Assembly (NCBI GenBank): GCA_027605045.1
Contig: JAQFWX010000003.1
Coordinates: 2,480,001 to 2,544,000, forward strand
Direction: 5' to 3'
DNA length: 64,000 bases
From: Phallus indusiatus
Taxonomy: Eukaryota > Basidiomycota > Agaricomycetes > Phallales > Phallaceae
Shown: positions 1 through 10,700 of the stretch, in pieces
Layout of the letters: each line of letters begins with the position of its first letter
Position numbering within the stretch: position 1 is the first letter of the stretch
The notes under the pieces: generated by a model
What the model saw: only the letters and a program-made list of their open reading frames with translations
Database searches by the model: none
What the model was told of the DNA's origin: nothing
Made by a program: the position numbers and the translations under genes

Positions 1-649
1 TGTTGTCTTGTAGAGTTTATGACCAAGGTCAAAGAACTCTAGTAGTAATGACGTCAAGAATTTTTTTTGGAACTGAGAATGCGTTTTCTAACCTTTGCGA
101 AGATCACTGCATATAACGTTCCGCAAGGGAAAACCGTCGTATATAGCTCTCCGCGCGTCGTTTCCAACTGGATGGAAGCGATTTGTCTTAATAGTGATAA
201 GGATAAATAGTAAAGTCCCACATACACCCGCAGCCCACATCTAACAAGATTGCGTTCTCTCGATTTTTGCCCAACTCCAGAACAGCCTGATATTCGGGGT
301 TTTTGGGGAGTGGCGAGCTGTTATAAAGCGTAAATTGTAGCTTGAAACACGTTAAACTGAGCTAACTCAATGAATGCGAATCGTCGGATACAAGGGTACG
401 GGAAGATCTAGTTTCAAACGAAACGCGTAAATTTGCGCGACCCGGTTTCATTATAAGAGCTCAAAGCCTTACAGCAAATGCTTCGGCTTGAACCTGAAGA
501 ATATGCTGCTTTAAGTCTTCATCGTCCTTGATTCCAGTGCATTCCTTTAGAATTCTGGCTTCTTCTGCAGCGATACGATAGAGGGATGGATCGAGTGTAC
601 GTAGTACCGCATAAGTGTCCAAAAGCTTTGCTTCGTTTGAGTGAGACAT
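1..649 (-). CDS. SAM-dependent methyltransferase domain protein, 3' part beyond window
   Basis: Minus-strand gene with its ATG at 649 and its 3' end lost at the left window edge. Exon 1 (649-473) encodes 59 residues; a 65-bp GT-AG intron (408-472) follows. The next exons read IFPYPCIRRFAFI, then a short intron, then ENAILLDVGCG, an SAM-binding motif I (E/D-x-G-x-G type). Later exons give VGNDARRAIYDGFPLRNVIC and EFFDLGHKLYKTT, running off the edge. This layout (about 60-residue helical leader, PYPCI box, VGxG motif, DLGHKL box) matches a large family of uncharacterised fungal methyltransferase-domain proteins. The substrate is unknown. A MITE lies about 140 bp upstream of the ATG. The family call rests on motif I and frame continuity over several exons; exon edges are inferred. 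Confidence 0.8.
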
Positions 650-790
650 GTGTTGACTTTTGAACGGAGGGGATGAACCTTTCGAATAAGCCTAGCTCAG
701 AAGCCTTGAAAATTGATTCTTTTTATGTAGTCACGGTGGGTGAGTCATTTTGATTTGACCAATACCAAAAGGGATCACGGGAACAGTGAG

Positions 791-970
791 ATAATGACTC
801 AGACTCCTACCCAGTCGCTCTTTTGCGTATGGCTCAAAGTGCGAGTTGTATATATATAAGATAAAAATAAATTATGGGTGTAAGTGGGTGTTCAGGGTGA
901 TATCGAGGTCCGCCGTTTCCCAATTCGCTCATACGCAAAAGAGCGACTGGGTAGGAGTCTGATAATGACT
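791..970. mobile_element. Non-autonomous DNA transposon (MITE) with TIRs and 9-bp target duplication
   Basis: The element spans 800-961 (162 bp). Its first 32 bases (800-831) and last 32 bases (930-961) are perfect reverse complements, starting CAGACTCCTACCCAGTCGCT. The 9-mer ataatgact occurs directly outside both ends (791-799 and 962-970), as expected of a target-site duplication. There is no coding capacity. A 9-bp duplication is typical of Mutator-like elements; hAT elements make 8 bp. It sits in the promoter of the methyltransferase gene. The perfect TIRs and intact duplication suggest a recent insertion. Confidence 0.93.
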
Positions 971-1464
971 TACCCTTGATGCATGCATGATGCTTGATGG
1001 CTTGCCGCTTTCGATGGTTTGTCTCTGGTTATAAAAAAAAGGCTTAAATCTGGCCAATGAGAGTTGATTTGACGATGAAATTAAAATAAAAATGAAATTG
1101 TCTCAAGGTCCACAATACACGAGCGGGTGACGTGGTCTCATTGCCGTGATACACGGATGCCCTCGTGGACTTCAGATATAAATAATAGATAGGTTATTAG
1201 CAGCAGGCGCTTTGTTTATAGTATTAGCGGGAATAGCTGTCAAAAAAGTCTTCTTCATGATGTCAACCTGAAAGTCTGCTCTAACCGTCTGATAGCTAGC
1301 TCATCGGAGACGCAGAAGGGGTATTATAATAAGTGACGTCCCAATCAAGCAATAAGTTACTACGCGAGAGTTCAATTCAAATATAATTCTTTGTGCTTAT
1401 TATGCACTACGAGAATCCACAATATCATTTGTTTAACTAGTGAAAATATCTTCCATTCTGTAAC
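971..1464. other. Intergenic, no gene seen
   Basis: This stretch lies between the MITE and the stop codon of the first hydrolase. I see no open frame with splice support on either strand. It should hold the hydrolase 3' UTR (minus strand) and upstream sequence of the methyltransferase gene. Confidence 0.6.
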
Positions 1465-2818
1465 TCATTGCAGCAACCATTTGAGTCCTTCATGAAGATC
1501 TCTACGTTGTTTCTTGGCTGCCTCGAAATCTTTGCAGAAAAGCCAAAAACCATGAGGACATCCAGGATAACTGCAAAGTTCGTTCAATTGAGTTCAATAT
1601 AAATTGAGCATTACTAACATGTCAAGTTTAGTTGGGACTCCAGCTTCCCTCATAAGCTTCTCATAGAGTAATCCTTCATCTCGAAGCACGTCTAGGCCAC
1701 AGACCTGCATATAAGCTTTAGGCAAATAGTTTAGTGAACCCCATAGAGCTGGCGAGATCTCTGGATTTTCTGGAGGATATTCCGCATGGTATGCTTCTAC
1801 GAGAGGAATTTTAGTATCTTAAATTCGATTCACTCCAAGACGAAAAACACTCGACCTTGGAACATCTGGAACAGGTATTTTGGTAAGATACGTTTATCTT
1901 CGTCTTTATCCAGAGATAAAAGTTCAGGTTTGTATCTAATACAAAGGGGCAAAAGTGTTGTTCAACATCGTATCCTGGGACATGCAAAGAGATTTCGCAT
2001 ACTCCTCGGGGTACGCGCCTGGAGCGATTGTATTCGGTATCAATAAGAGTTGCCCAGTCACTAGCCCTTTTAGAGATTCGTCCACCGCTGCACGTTGAGC
2101 AAGAACCGTTGCGATGCTTGCGCCTGAAGAAAGACCGCCTAGGATTAGCCCTCTTTGGATATTGGCATTCAGGTTGGAAGCATTATCGACGGCCTTGTTT
2201 CATCAGTAGTCTAATTTTTGGCAATATATTGCTCGTATATTTACCCATTTCAAGCATGCGTAACTGTCATTGATTGGGGTTGGATAATGATAGTGAGGAG
2301 TTTTACGGTAATCTGCCGAGACGCAAACGATCCTGAACGTAAGCGCTAGATCTCTTAAGAACTTATCGTCGTCATCAAGTGACCCAACTGCGAATCCTGT
2401 AGGGTGTCGCAGAAGAAGGTCAGTTATATACAATTAACGACATCCTGAGTTTGTCAAAACTTTCACCTCCGCCATACATCCAGACCAAAATAGGGAATCC
2501 ATCTGAAGGATCTCCTTCCTTCCTTTTCGGAACGTAAGTTCTCAAAGGGTTTTTGCCGGCCTCCACGGGAAGCAGCTCGTCATTGACTACTAGATCATCG
2601 TTCTCTGTGGTAGATATATCGATAATACGTACGTCGGCATCGATTTGAGGAGAGGAAATTAGCTTACGCGGCGGTCTATTAGCCGCGTGGTACTTCTTTC
2701 GTAACTCGGTTTCCGTACGAGCAAACTCTTCTACAGAAGCGATCTGGGGAAATGGAAATGTTTCTGAAACTTTGGCCCATTCTGGATCAGGAATAGAGAG
2801 ATGAGCATATTGTGCCAT
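1465..2818 (-). CDS. Alpha/beta-hydrolase (HSL / Abhydrolase_3 type), paralogue 1
   Basis: Likely a cytosolic ester hydrolase; substrate unknown and no signal peptide visible. The start MAQYAHLSIPDPEWAK (ATG 2816-2818) is shared with paralogues 2 and 3. Exon 1 is the longest of the set (2467-2818) and ends in WMYGGG; the intron falls inside the oxyanion-hole loop and the next exon resumes GFAVGSLDDD. The nucleophile elbow is GGLSSGASIATVLA (GxSxG). The acid site is CGLDVLRDEGLLYE, the catalytic His is in YPGCPHGF, and the end is GLKWLLQ followed by TGA (1465-1467). I traced seven exons with no break. The usual HGGG of the family reads YGGG. The gene is in tandem with paralogue 2, 268 bp away in the same orientation, suggesting duplication. 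Confidence 0.87.
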
Positions 2819-3086
2819 TGTGATGACTTTCGCAACGGCTGTTGAACAATTGCTTTCTCTTTTTAGTGCTTCTTCCCATCATTAAGCAAGGGGAGGCAAA
2901 ACATAAGCGCAGGTGTTACTCAGCAAGCTACTCGGTATCTCGGCAATTGACTTCCGTGTGGCTGATTTTCATTGGCTTCTCTTGCCTTTCGGGGCCCAAG
3001 GGTAGCCATACCGGCTGGCCAATCACCTTATGTACAGATTAAATTATACTCTTTAGTTGTACTTAACGCTACAAACGTTGAGTTTC

Positions 3087-4405
3087 TCATTCAATTCGTC
3101 TAAGCAACCACTGTAATCCTTGAATGAAATCAAAGCCTTGTTTTTTACTAGCAGTCAAATTAGGGAAAAACACCGGGAATCCATGAGGAAGGCCAGGGTA
3201 GCTTGGTAAATTAATTAATCGAGAAACTTCAAAAGGAAAGTCAAAGTTATCAGCATACATATCAACTCTAGTAGAAACACCCGCTTCCTTCAATAACCTT
3301 TCATAAAGAAACGCTTCATCTCGAAGAGGATCGAGTCCGCAGATTTGAATATATGCAGGTGGTAAACCTTCGAATGATTCTGCCAGCGCGGGTGAAACTT
3401 CAGGATTAGCAGCCTCGTCATCAGCATGGTATGCCTCTAAATAATATGTATGCAAGAAACACATAAGGATATAGTATGTTTCTTACTGCTGAAAGCGAGC
3501 ATTTGATTTTTCGTTAAACAATATTTATCAGCATCTTCGTCAATGGAAAGGAGTTCAGACTTGAACCTGTTTCGTCATGTCAGTTGCATAAAATTAGAAG
3601 TGTGATTATGTTGGCTTACTTCCCAGGATCAGCACGAAGTGATATAACAGTCGGCATCACAAGAAACTGCCCGGTGATGACACCTTTGAGTTGGGGGTCT
3701 TTCAAAGCACGCTGTGCCAGCACTGCTGCAAAATTGCCTCCTGCAGATGCACCGCCCACAATAACACCTTTAGACGAATCTATGGAGAGTTCGGAAGCAT
3801 TACTAAGAGCCTGTAAATTTTTAGATCGCCCGAATCGTCATGTAGAAACATTTAAGTTACCCATTTAAAGATTGCGTAGTTGTCGTTGACTGGGATTGGG
3901 AACGGATATTCCGGTGCCTTACGATAGTCACCACATACACATACAATCCTACAATGAACAGCCAATCTTCGAAGGAAAGGCTCATCATTCTCGATTATTC
4001 CGATGACGAAACCTTATATTTATCAATGTCGGTAGCAGCTTTTGACTATAATGTATGTTGTGTACCTCCACCATACATCCAATTTAACAAGGGATAGCCT
4101 GAAGTCTCGCCTTCTTGCGCGCGAGGAATATAGGCCTTGACCCTGATCTCGCCATTCTCCACAGGAATCTTTGTTTCGATAATGCTCAAGAGGTCCGTGA
4201 CTGGTAAGACATTACATCATGTAAATAATGAAAAGAGCTGTAACTTACACTCAGCCTCCACGTTCGCTTGGGCGGGCATCCTTCCATTCTTTACTATTTC
4301 TTCACGATAGGTCTGAATAGACTCTACAGGCTTGGCGGGGGTGAGCTTAGCGGAAATTTCGGCCCATTCTGGGTCTGGTGTTGAAAGATGTGCGTACTGT
4401 GCCAT
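3087..4405 (-). CDS. Alpha/beta-hydrolase (HSL type), paralogue 2
   Basis: Tandem neighbour of paralogue 1 with the same exon plan. It starts MAQYAHLSTPDPEWAEIS at 4405. Later exons read IPVENGEIRVKAYIPRA, WMYGGG / GFVIGIIENDEPFLRRLA (oxyanion loop split by an intron with an unusual AAG acceptor), DYRKAPEYPFPIPVND, the nucleophile elbow GGASAGGNFAAVLAQRALKD, then AYHADDEAANPEVSPALAES, CGLDPLRDEAFLYERLL (acid), and YPGLPHGFPVFFPNL (His). It ends LLRRIE and TAA at 3087. All catalytic parts are present, so the gene looks functional. The elbow is GASAG here, against GLSSG in paralogue 1. A short in-frame intron near 3200-3260 must be removed; read through, it would add a spurious loop before YPGLPHG. 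Confidence 0.87.
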
Positions 4406-4795
4406 TGCTAGACTTTATGTGCCTGTGAAAAAGAATGTCACGACTCCTAGTTTTATATAAACACATTTCACACCTAATTTGAATTTCTTGGGCGGTCTGT
4501 TCTATTGCTGCGTCTCGGCAATCTTTCGATGGATTCGTTGATGACAGGTTGACCAATCAGACAAAGTCAAGACGTATTATCTCGGTATATGATTGGCGCA
4601 TATTAGACAGGTTATATAGGTAAACATGGGTACATAGCAAAGGAATTGAAAGCATGAAGAGGTAACAACAATTAGCATCAGAATAAGATATTAACAAATG
4701 GACAAATAAAGGATGATCAATAACAGATTAGTGTACAATAAAGTATATGAATGAAGGGGTATTTGGGTACTTGTTATGAAGCAATGCTTTGATAA
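4406..4795. other. Intergenic between TOR 3' end and hydrolase promoter
   Basis: 390 bp on the minus strand holding the TOR 3' UTR and the promoter of hydrolase paralogue 2. No further gene is seen. Confidence 0.6.
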
Positions 4796-7700
4796 TTACC
4801 AAAAAGGACACCTAAACAATAATCAGTGATGTTTAATGGGAATGCTGATCAATTTTATTACCATCCGTGGAACAGCTGGCACAAGTTTTCATTTGAGGTA
4901 GCATCTTTGACCAGCCGCTCGACCTGCTCGCCCACCGTCAGTAAGGTGGGAGTGTTAAAATCGCGCCCTATTAATTGATGAGGAACTAATCGGTGTAAGG
5001 AAAGTGAATATTTTTGTCTATACCAGTTAATTTATCTTCAACGCGACTGTACACAGCCAAAGCGCGTTCGTTCCTAGATTCATAATTACCCCCGGAAGGT
5101 GAGATATCTGTTAGGAAAGATCGCATTAGAACAATTCTACCATCTCAGTTAAGCTGATGACTGACCTGCTAAGATCACATCTTCGTTGAGGACAGTACGT
5201 CGGTTGGGAGAGTTGCCAACAGAACCGAAGGAAGAAGCGACCCCCGGTCCGCCAGCTTCAGAAGAAAGTCAGTTTTAGGAACATGGTTTTGAAAAACGAT
5301 TCGAGCTTACTGTGTGTTTCGGTTTTAACGAGACGCCAATTAATGAGCGGGTCATAAATAAAAGCTTCTAGAACAGCTAGAAGCGATTCTTTGTTTTCAC
5401 GGAAGACCGAGAGACTGAGTTCGCATGACATCCGGAACCCTCCTTGAATGCCACAAACCTACAAGGATCGGTGAACAAATACGGCCCAACCTATTTTGAA
5501 TTGCTCACTAACCTCCATGGCATTCCGCAACATTCGAGTAAGGCGGAAAGGGACTTTTTCGGGCAATTGCTCTCTTTCAAATGAGACTTCGAAACAATCG
5601 CCAAAATCAATATGAATCACTTTGCAAGTCTTTCTGTCGACGATAATATTTCCCGGGTGGCGATCCCCAATCCCCAGGAGATAGCATATCATATTACCCA
5701 CCGCTAAAGAACGTGTATATGTCGTACGACGGGTTACCCATGCTTCAGAATTCGGGCTCTTCAGCCAGAAAATACGATATAGATCTTGACCGGAAGTTTG
5801 TTTCAGCGCGGATTCAAAGACCTGTAACTTTCTTGGTAACGTAGCAGTAGTATCAAATTCTGGCTCCTCCTATATCTATGTCAGAAATGTGTTTATTGCG
5901 TTACGAGATGAAATCGCTGTACCTGTAGGATCAAGCGATGCTCCAAATCTGGCCAAATACCTTGATTATTGCGGTATTCAAGGATTAAATTTTGCAACGG
6001 GTCGATGTCAGCTATCCATCCTATCAGACCAACATCGGGGGCTAAAGGTACAACAGAATATCTCTGAAGGTGCAGTCGCCTATCAAGACATTCTCTATTC
6101 CTCGCCAAGAGCGTATTGACGAGCCCGAAAACTTGCATGACACGCTCATCTTGACGGAGGTCTTCAAAACCTTTCAACAGGTAAAGATATCTTTGGCCGT
6201 TGTTGCCAAGAATGGTCAACTTTCGGGGTCGTTGTTTCGTGGGTAAGCACGGAACTTGGGTTTTGAATCCAGCGATCTTGATGACTTCAGAACCATTGAC
6301 GTAAGTACCTTATTGTTATACTCCGTAAGTCTACGATAGGAGGACATCCATGCATTTTATTGCTCACCGGGCACCGCAAGCTCCAAATGCACGGCATGGA
6401 CAAGCAACGGCGATACAGTATGAAGGTCCAAACTCTTCTGGTTCCTGCCCCGAACGGACGGTTGAATTTCAGGTCGGTGTGGTTCAATTTGCTGATATAC
6501 TCGGAGATACAATGACCACGCTTGATCCAAGTATTTCTTGTCACCGCTCGCCGCATGTTTTTGGCAAAGGGCTTTGGCTTTGAGAAGATGTGGTCCTATG
6601 ATTTCTCTGAACTCTAGCTCAAAGGGTGTTGATGGAGCCTGACAGGGTACATCAGATACATGGGGTTAGTATACCATTTCCAAACGGCAATAAAACTCAC
6701 ATCAAGTTGTTCATGTAGTGGCTGTAGCATCTCGAGGATAGCTGCGGAACTACCAGCAAAATAATGGCGTGCAAGCTTCTGAATCGCCTCATACCACATC
6801 TCAGACCAACTGACCGCAACCCTACTTAGTTCGCGTTCAACCAGATTCACCTGAGAACAAGTTAGAACCAAAACAACCCGATCAAAATGCCGAAGAAATA
6901 CTTGTTCAACCAAAATGCGGCTATGTGTACACATATGGTTCAAAATTTTGGTGGCGGCAGCTTTCCTGGGCGCGCTTGGAGACTTTGCTGCAACATTGAG
7001 AGCGTAAACAAGACATTGAGGATGCTGCCTGCCAATCTCCGTCAAAAGGCGAGTCAATGTGGACCTAATAAGGGGTACAGGGGTTTGGATTCGCGCAATG
7101 ATCTAAAAGAAGGGAAGGTGCAGTGCTAGCTTGACGACAGATTGTTTTCTTACCTGAGGAACAACATCCAGCCACATCGCACAACTGGCTGACTTGACAC
7201 CTGCAATCACTGCTTCATTCACATCTGCATGCCCACCATATTTGAACCACAACGTTAGAAGGTTCAGAATATCTGGCAAGTTATCGCGACTTCTTAGCGC
7301 TAGTGATCTGAAGAAACCTGCCAGGCAAAAACAAGAACTCAGTAATAAAGGCTAAGTTGAATATTAGTCTTTTCATTACCTTCAACAGAGGCTACGACGT
7401 ATTTGATTCGGTCGGGGATCGGTTCCTCGATCTCTTCCAACGTATATGGCGTCCGTATCATATCTAGATTAGCAAGAGCCCATGTGTGCCACGCTTTGGA
7501 CCATTGCGGATCATGTACAGTCGCGAGGTGATAAGAAGTTAATATGGACGTAGCATTGGACTTTCAGACGAATCAGATGCGCGTGTGAGACATGCGATAA
7601 CGAAGCATACCAAGGTTAACCCGTTATCAAGCTCGGCTTGCCAGATACCGTGCTTCAAGTAACATCTGGATAACACATGTGCGATCGATGGTTTGGTGTT

Positions 7701-10700
7701 CGGATCGTCCAGCTGGGGACTCTGGGACAATTCCTGGATAAATCGCCGTAGGGAATGAAACGCTTTTGAACGTTCTCCGTTGTGCCAAATAATTTTCAGC
7801 TGAGAATAGACGATGGGCGGCGGAGCTTTGCTCTAACCCGGGCTTAATTTAGAAACATAATATTTGAATGGAATTCCTTACCCCTTGTTGCTCCGAACGG
7901 ACCAGAGGCTCCATGGCTCGGTGTGCGGCCTGAAAACGGGCGGACTTTCGACATAGATTGGCGAATTGGACTGTGGTCTCGATGTCGTCGTCCGATTTCA
8001 AGCATAAACTTCGAACCTTAAGAATACGCTGCCAGACATTAACGTCCTTTTGACATCCAAGCAACCTGGTCACGTCGTTGAACAATGAACAATCCTTTTA
8101 GAAGACGGGTGTCTTACCTCTTCTTCCATGTCTCTCTCAGCCTTTGCTGTTTATGAGGCCGGTCGGCATACTTTTTGTATTGAACGAGTTCTTCTAGTTC
8201 CGATATCATTTGAGCTTGGACAGCAAACCTTTACAAAAATCAGAAAAAGTCAACAAGATATAATAATCGTTTCGTACCGGTCTAGACGGTCTGGACTCTC
8301 GTCTAATAAAGACGTAAACTCTGGATCAAGCAAATCGCGTGCCTTCGTAATATTGAGCAATGCATTCGGCAAACGATTCCTTTGAAGAGAGGATATCGCT
8401 TCATAAAAGAATCGATCACCATTGGAAGCATCAATCGCGGAGTAGTACTTTTCCAATTCATCCCACGATTCGATTTGCCATGCTCCCGCAGCACCCAAAG
8501 GAGCTAAAAGTGTTCGCAGTTGCTCATCGCTATCTTCCCAAATTTTAGCAGTCAGTGAAGTGACCTGCTCCCATTCTCCCAGAGCATGTAAACATCGCAA
8601 CTGCCCTAGCAAAGAATCGTTTGCTCGTTCAATTTCCATACAGTCTCGGCTATCCATGGCTTGGTACATCTGCAGAGCTTCGTTCCATTGTCCAAGCTTT
8701 TCATACCACGACTCAGGGTTTCGTATTTCGTATTTTTGCCGAGCCAAGTTCAATGTCCCTAGAGCTGCGTCACTTTGCCGTAACATGGCGTTGATCTCGA
8801 TAAGAGATTCTATAGTTGATGCAGAAGAGTCTTGAAAGAACTGAAGTTCTCGATGGTGTAAAGCCTTGGCAAAGGCTCGAAGATTAAAACAATACTCGGC
8901 CATTTGACCGTGAGATAAACGAAAGGGGGTGTTACTCCTTTCCATGTCCTCCACGAGGTTGAGCATGTAATGTGCGACCTCAGGTGGTACCGCGGGAGAG
9001 GATACTACATGCTGAATAACATGTACGAAGTCTTCCTGAAAGATGAAGCGGTAAGGGCCTATCCAAACTGGTCGCGCAATAGAATAGATAAAATTTACTT
9101 GATAAGATTCTGAAAGGTCCTTCCAACAGGAAGCTAGAGCTGGGCTGAATAATTCGGCAGCAATATGAGGGTATGCATCGAAGAGATTCATGCAAGCTTG
9201 CAGAGAAAGCGAAGGTGATTCCTTTACAAATTGAGCAGAAAGTTCTGTAAACCAAGAGATCCAAGCTTCGTGGGTATTTAGAACACGAGATACGTCCCAA
9301 GCGTTTTTCAGTAGATTTGCATTTGGAGTGCGAGCAGGCACGGCAGGAAGAACTTCAGCCGGCCTAGCATGTTAGAGTAAATACAGTCTCAATAACTGGC
9401 AAAAGTCCTGATCGTACCTTTGCAACTGCGGGGGAGGCTGGATCGTTTGGCCTTTAAGCATTTGGGAGAAAAGGTCCAACAGTTCTGCGGCCGGAATGTT
9501 CTTCTCGTGGAGGATCTAGAAATTTCGGAAAGAAGATGAGCATAAAGAGAGGTCATATAGGGACGAAACCTGAAATCGTACCTTAGTCAAGGAAGGGATA
9601 AAAATTACCATGCTCGTCCCCAGGGTATAAGTGAATGTAGAAAAAGCATCTATTACACTTTGGCGTAATTGGCCGCTGTCTGCAATGACTTCTTCCAACG
9701 CATGAATGATACGAGAAGCGTAGGGATATAAGTCAACTTTTTTCGACAACGTCGCCAGCGAATCAATGGCTTGCTTGCGCAGGGTAAATGGTAGTGGCGA
9801 GTTACGAAAGCATGATATTAAGACGGGTATAACCAAGTTCAGATGTTCTTGTAGATTAGGACCAAAAGCTACTATAGCCATGACGGTTCTAGCATGAATG
9901 GGGGCAGTCGTCTCTGTTCTATCTTCCTGGAGATTCAGCAGCAACTTCGAGACCATCTGTGCGGTGTATTTGCCTATCTCAGCGGCAAGGACATTGGCCA
10001 AGGTCTCGACTAAAACAACCAAACCGAGCCTTTGAGTTGTAACGTTCCATAGGTCGTTAATAAGATCCATGACTTCTTTCAGGCATGATCGTACATGTTG
10101 TCGAACGGTACCGATGAGAGAGGTCAGCTGTGCAAGATAATGGCCCTGTAGGGAACTGGAGGAATTGCGTATCACGGTACATAAGGTTGGTATTATCTGT
10201 TGTAAAGGCGTTGATAAGACGAGCGGAAAATGATTGGGACGAAACTTACTTTAGGCATAGCAGGCGCAAATTTAGTACCTTTTGCATTGGCCATCGAGAC
10301 AAAACAATGAACGACATGATGATGATTATTACCAAATGCTTGCTGTTGAAGTATATCGAGTAGCAACCGTATTACTTTATCTTGATATGGGTCGTCGACG
10401 ACTACGGACTTGGTGTCCTGGGTGTCGGATTCTGGAATAACATTGATAGACTCAGGTTGAAGTTCAGTCAAAACGAGCTTCTGGACACGAGTCTAGAATA
10501 GAACATCGAAAAGAACTTCTTAGACGAATGGGAATTATATCGGAAGTAAAGAACTAAACCTGGTAACGGTCAGGATTCAAAGCTCCTAAAAGGCCTATCA
10601 GCCGTATGACTTGTTGTCTAACGCCGGCGCTTTGCTCCCGTTTCAGCATTCCGTGCAGTAAAGGAAGTAAAGGTGGATAATCCTCGATGGGCGTTATCAC

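Noticed and set aside
4860..4875. Apparent truncation of TOR after HGW
   Set aside because: A GT-AG intron in the Trp codon restores the conserved GWCPFW end; the gene is complete.
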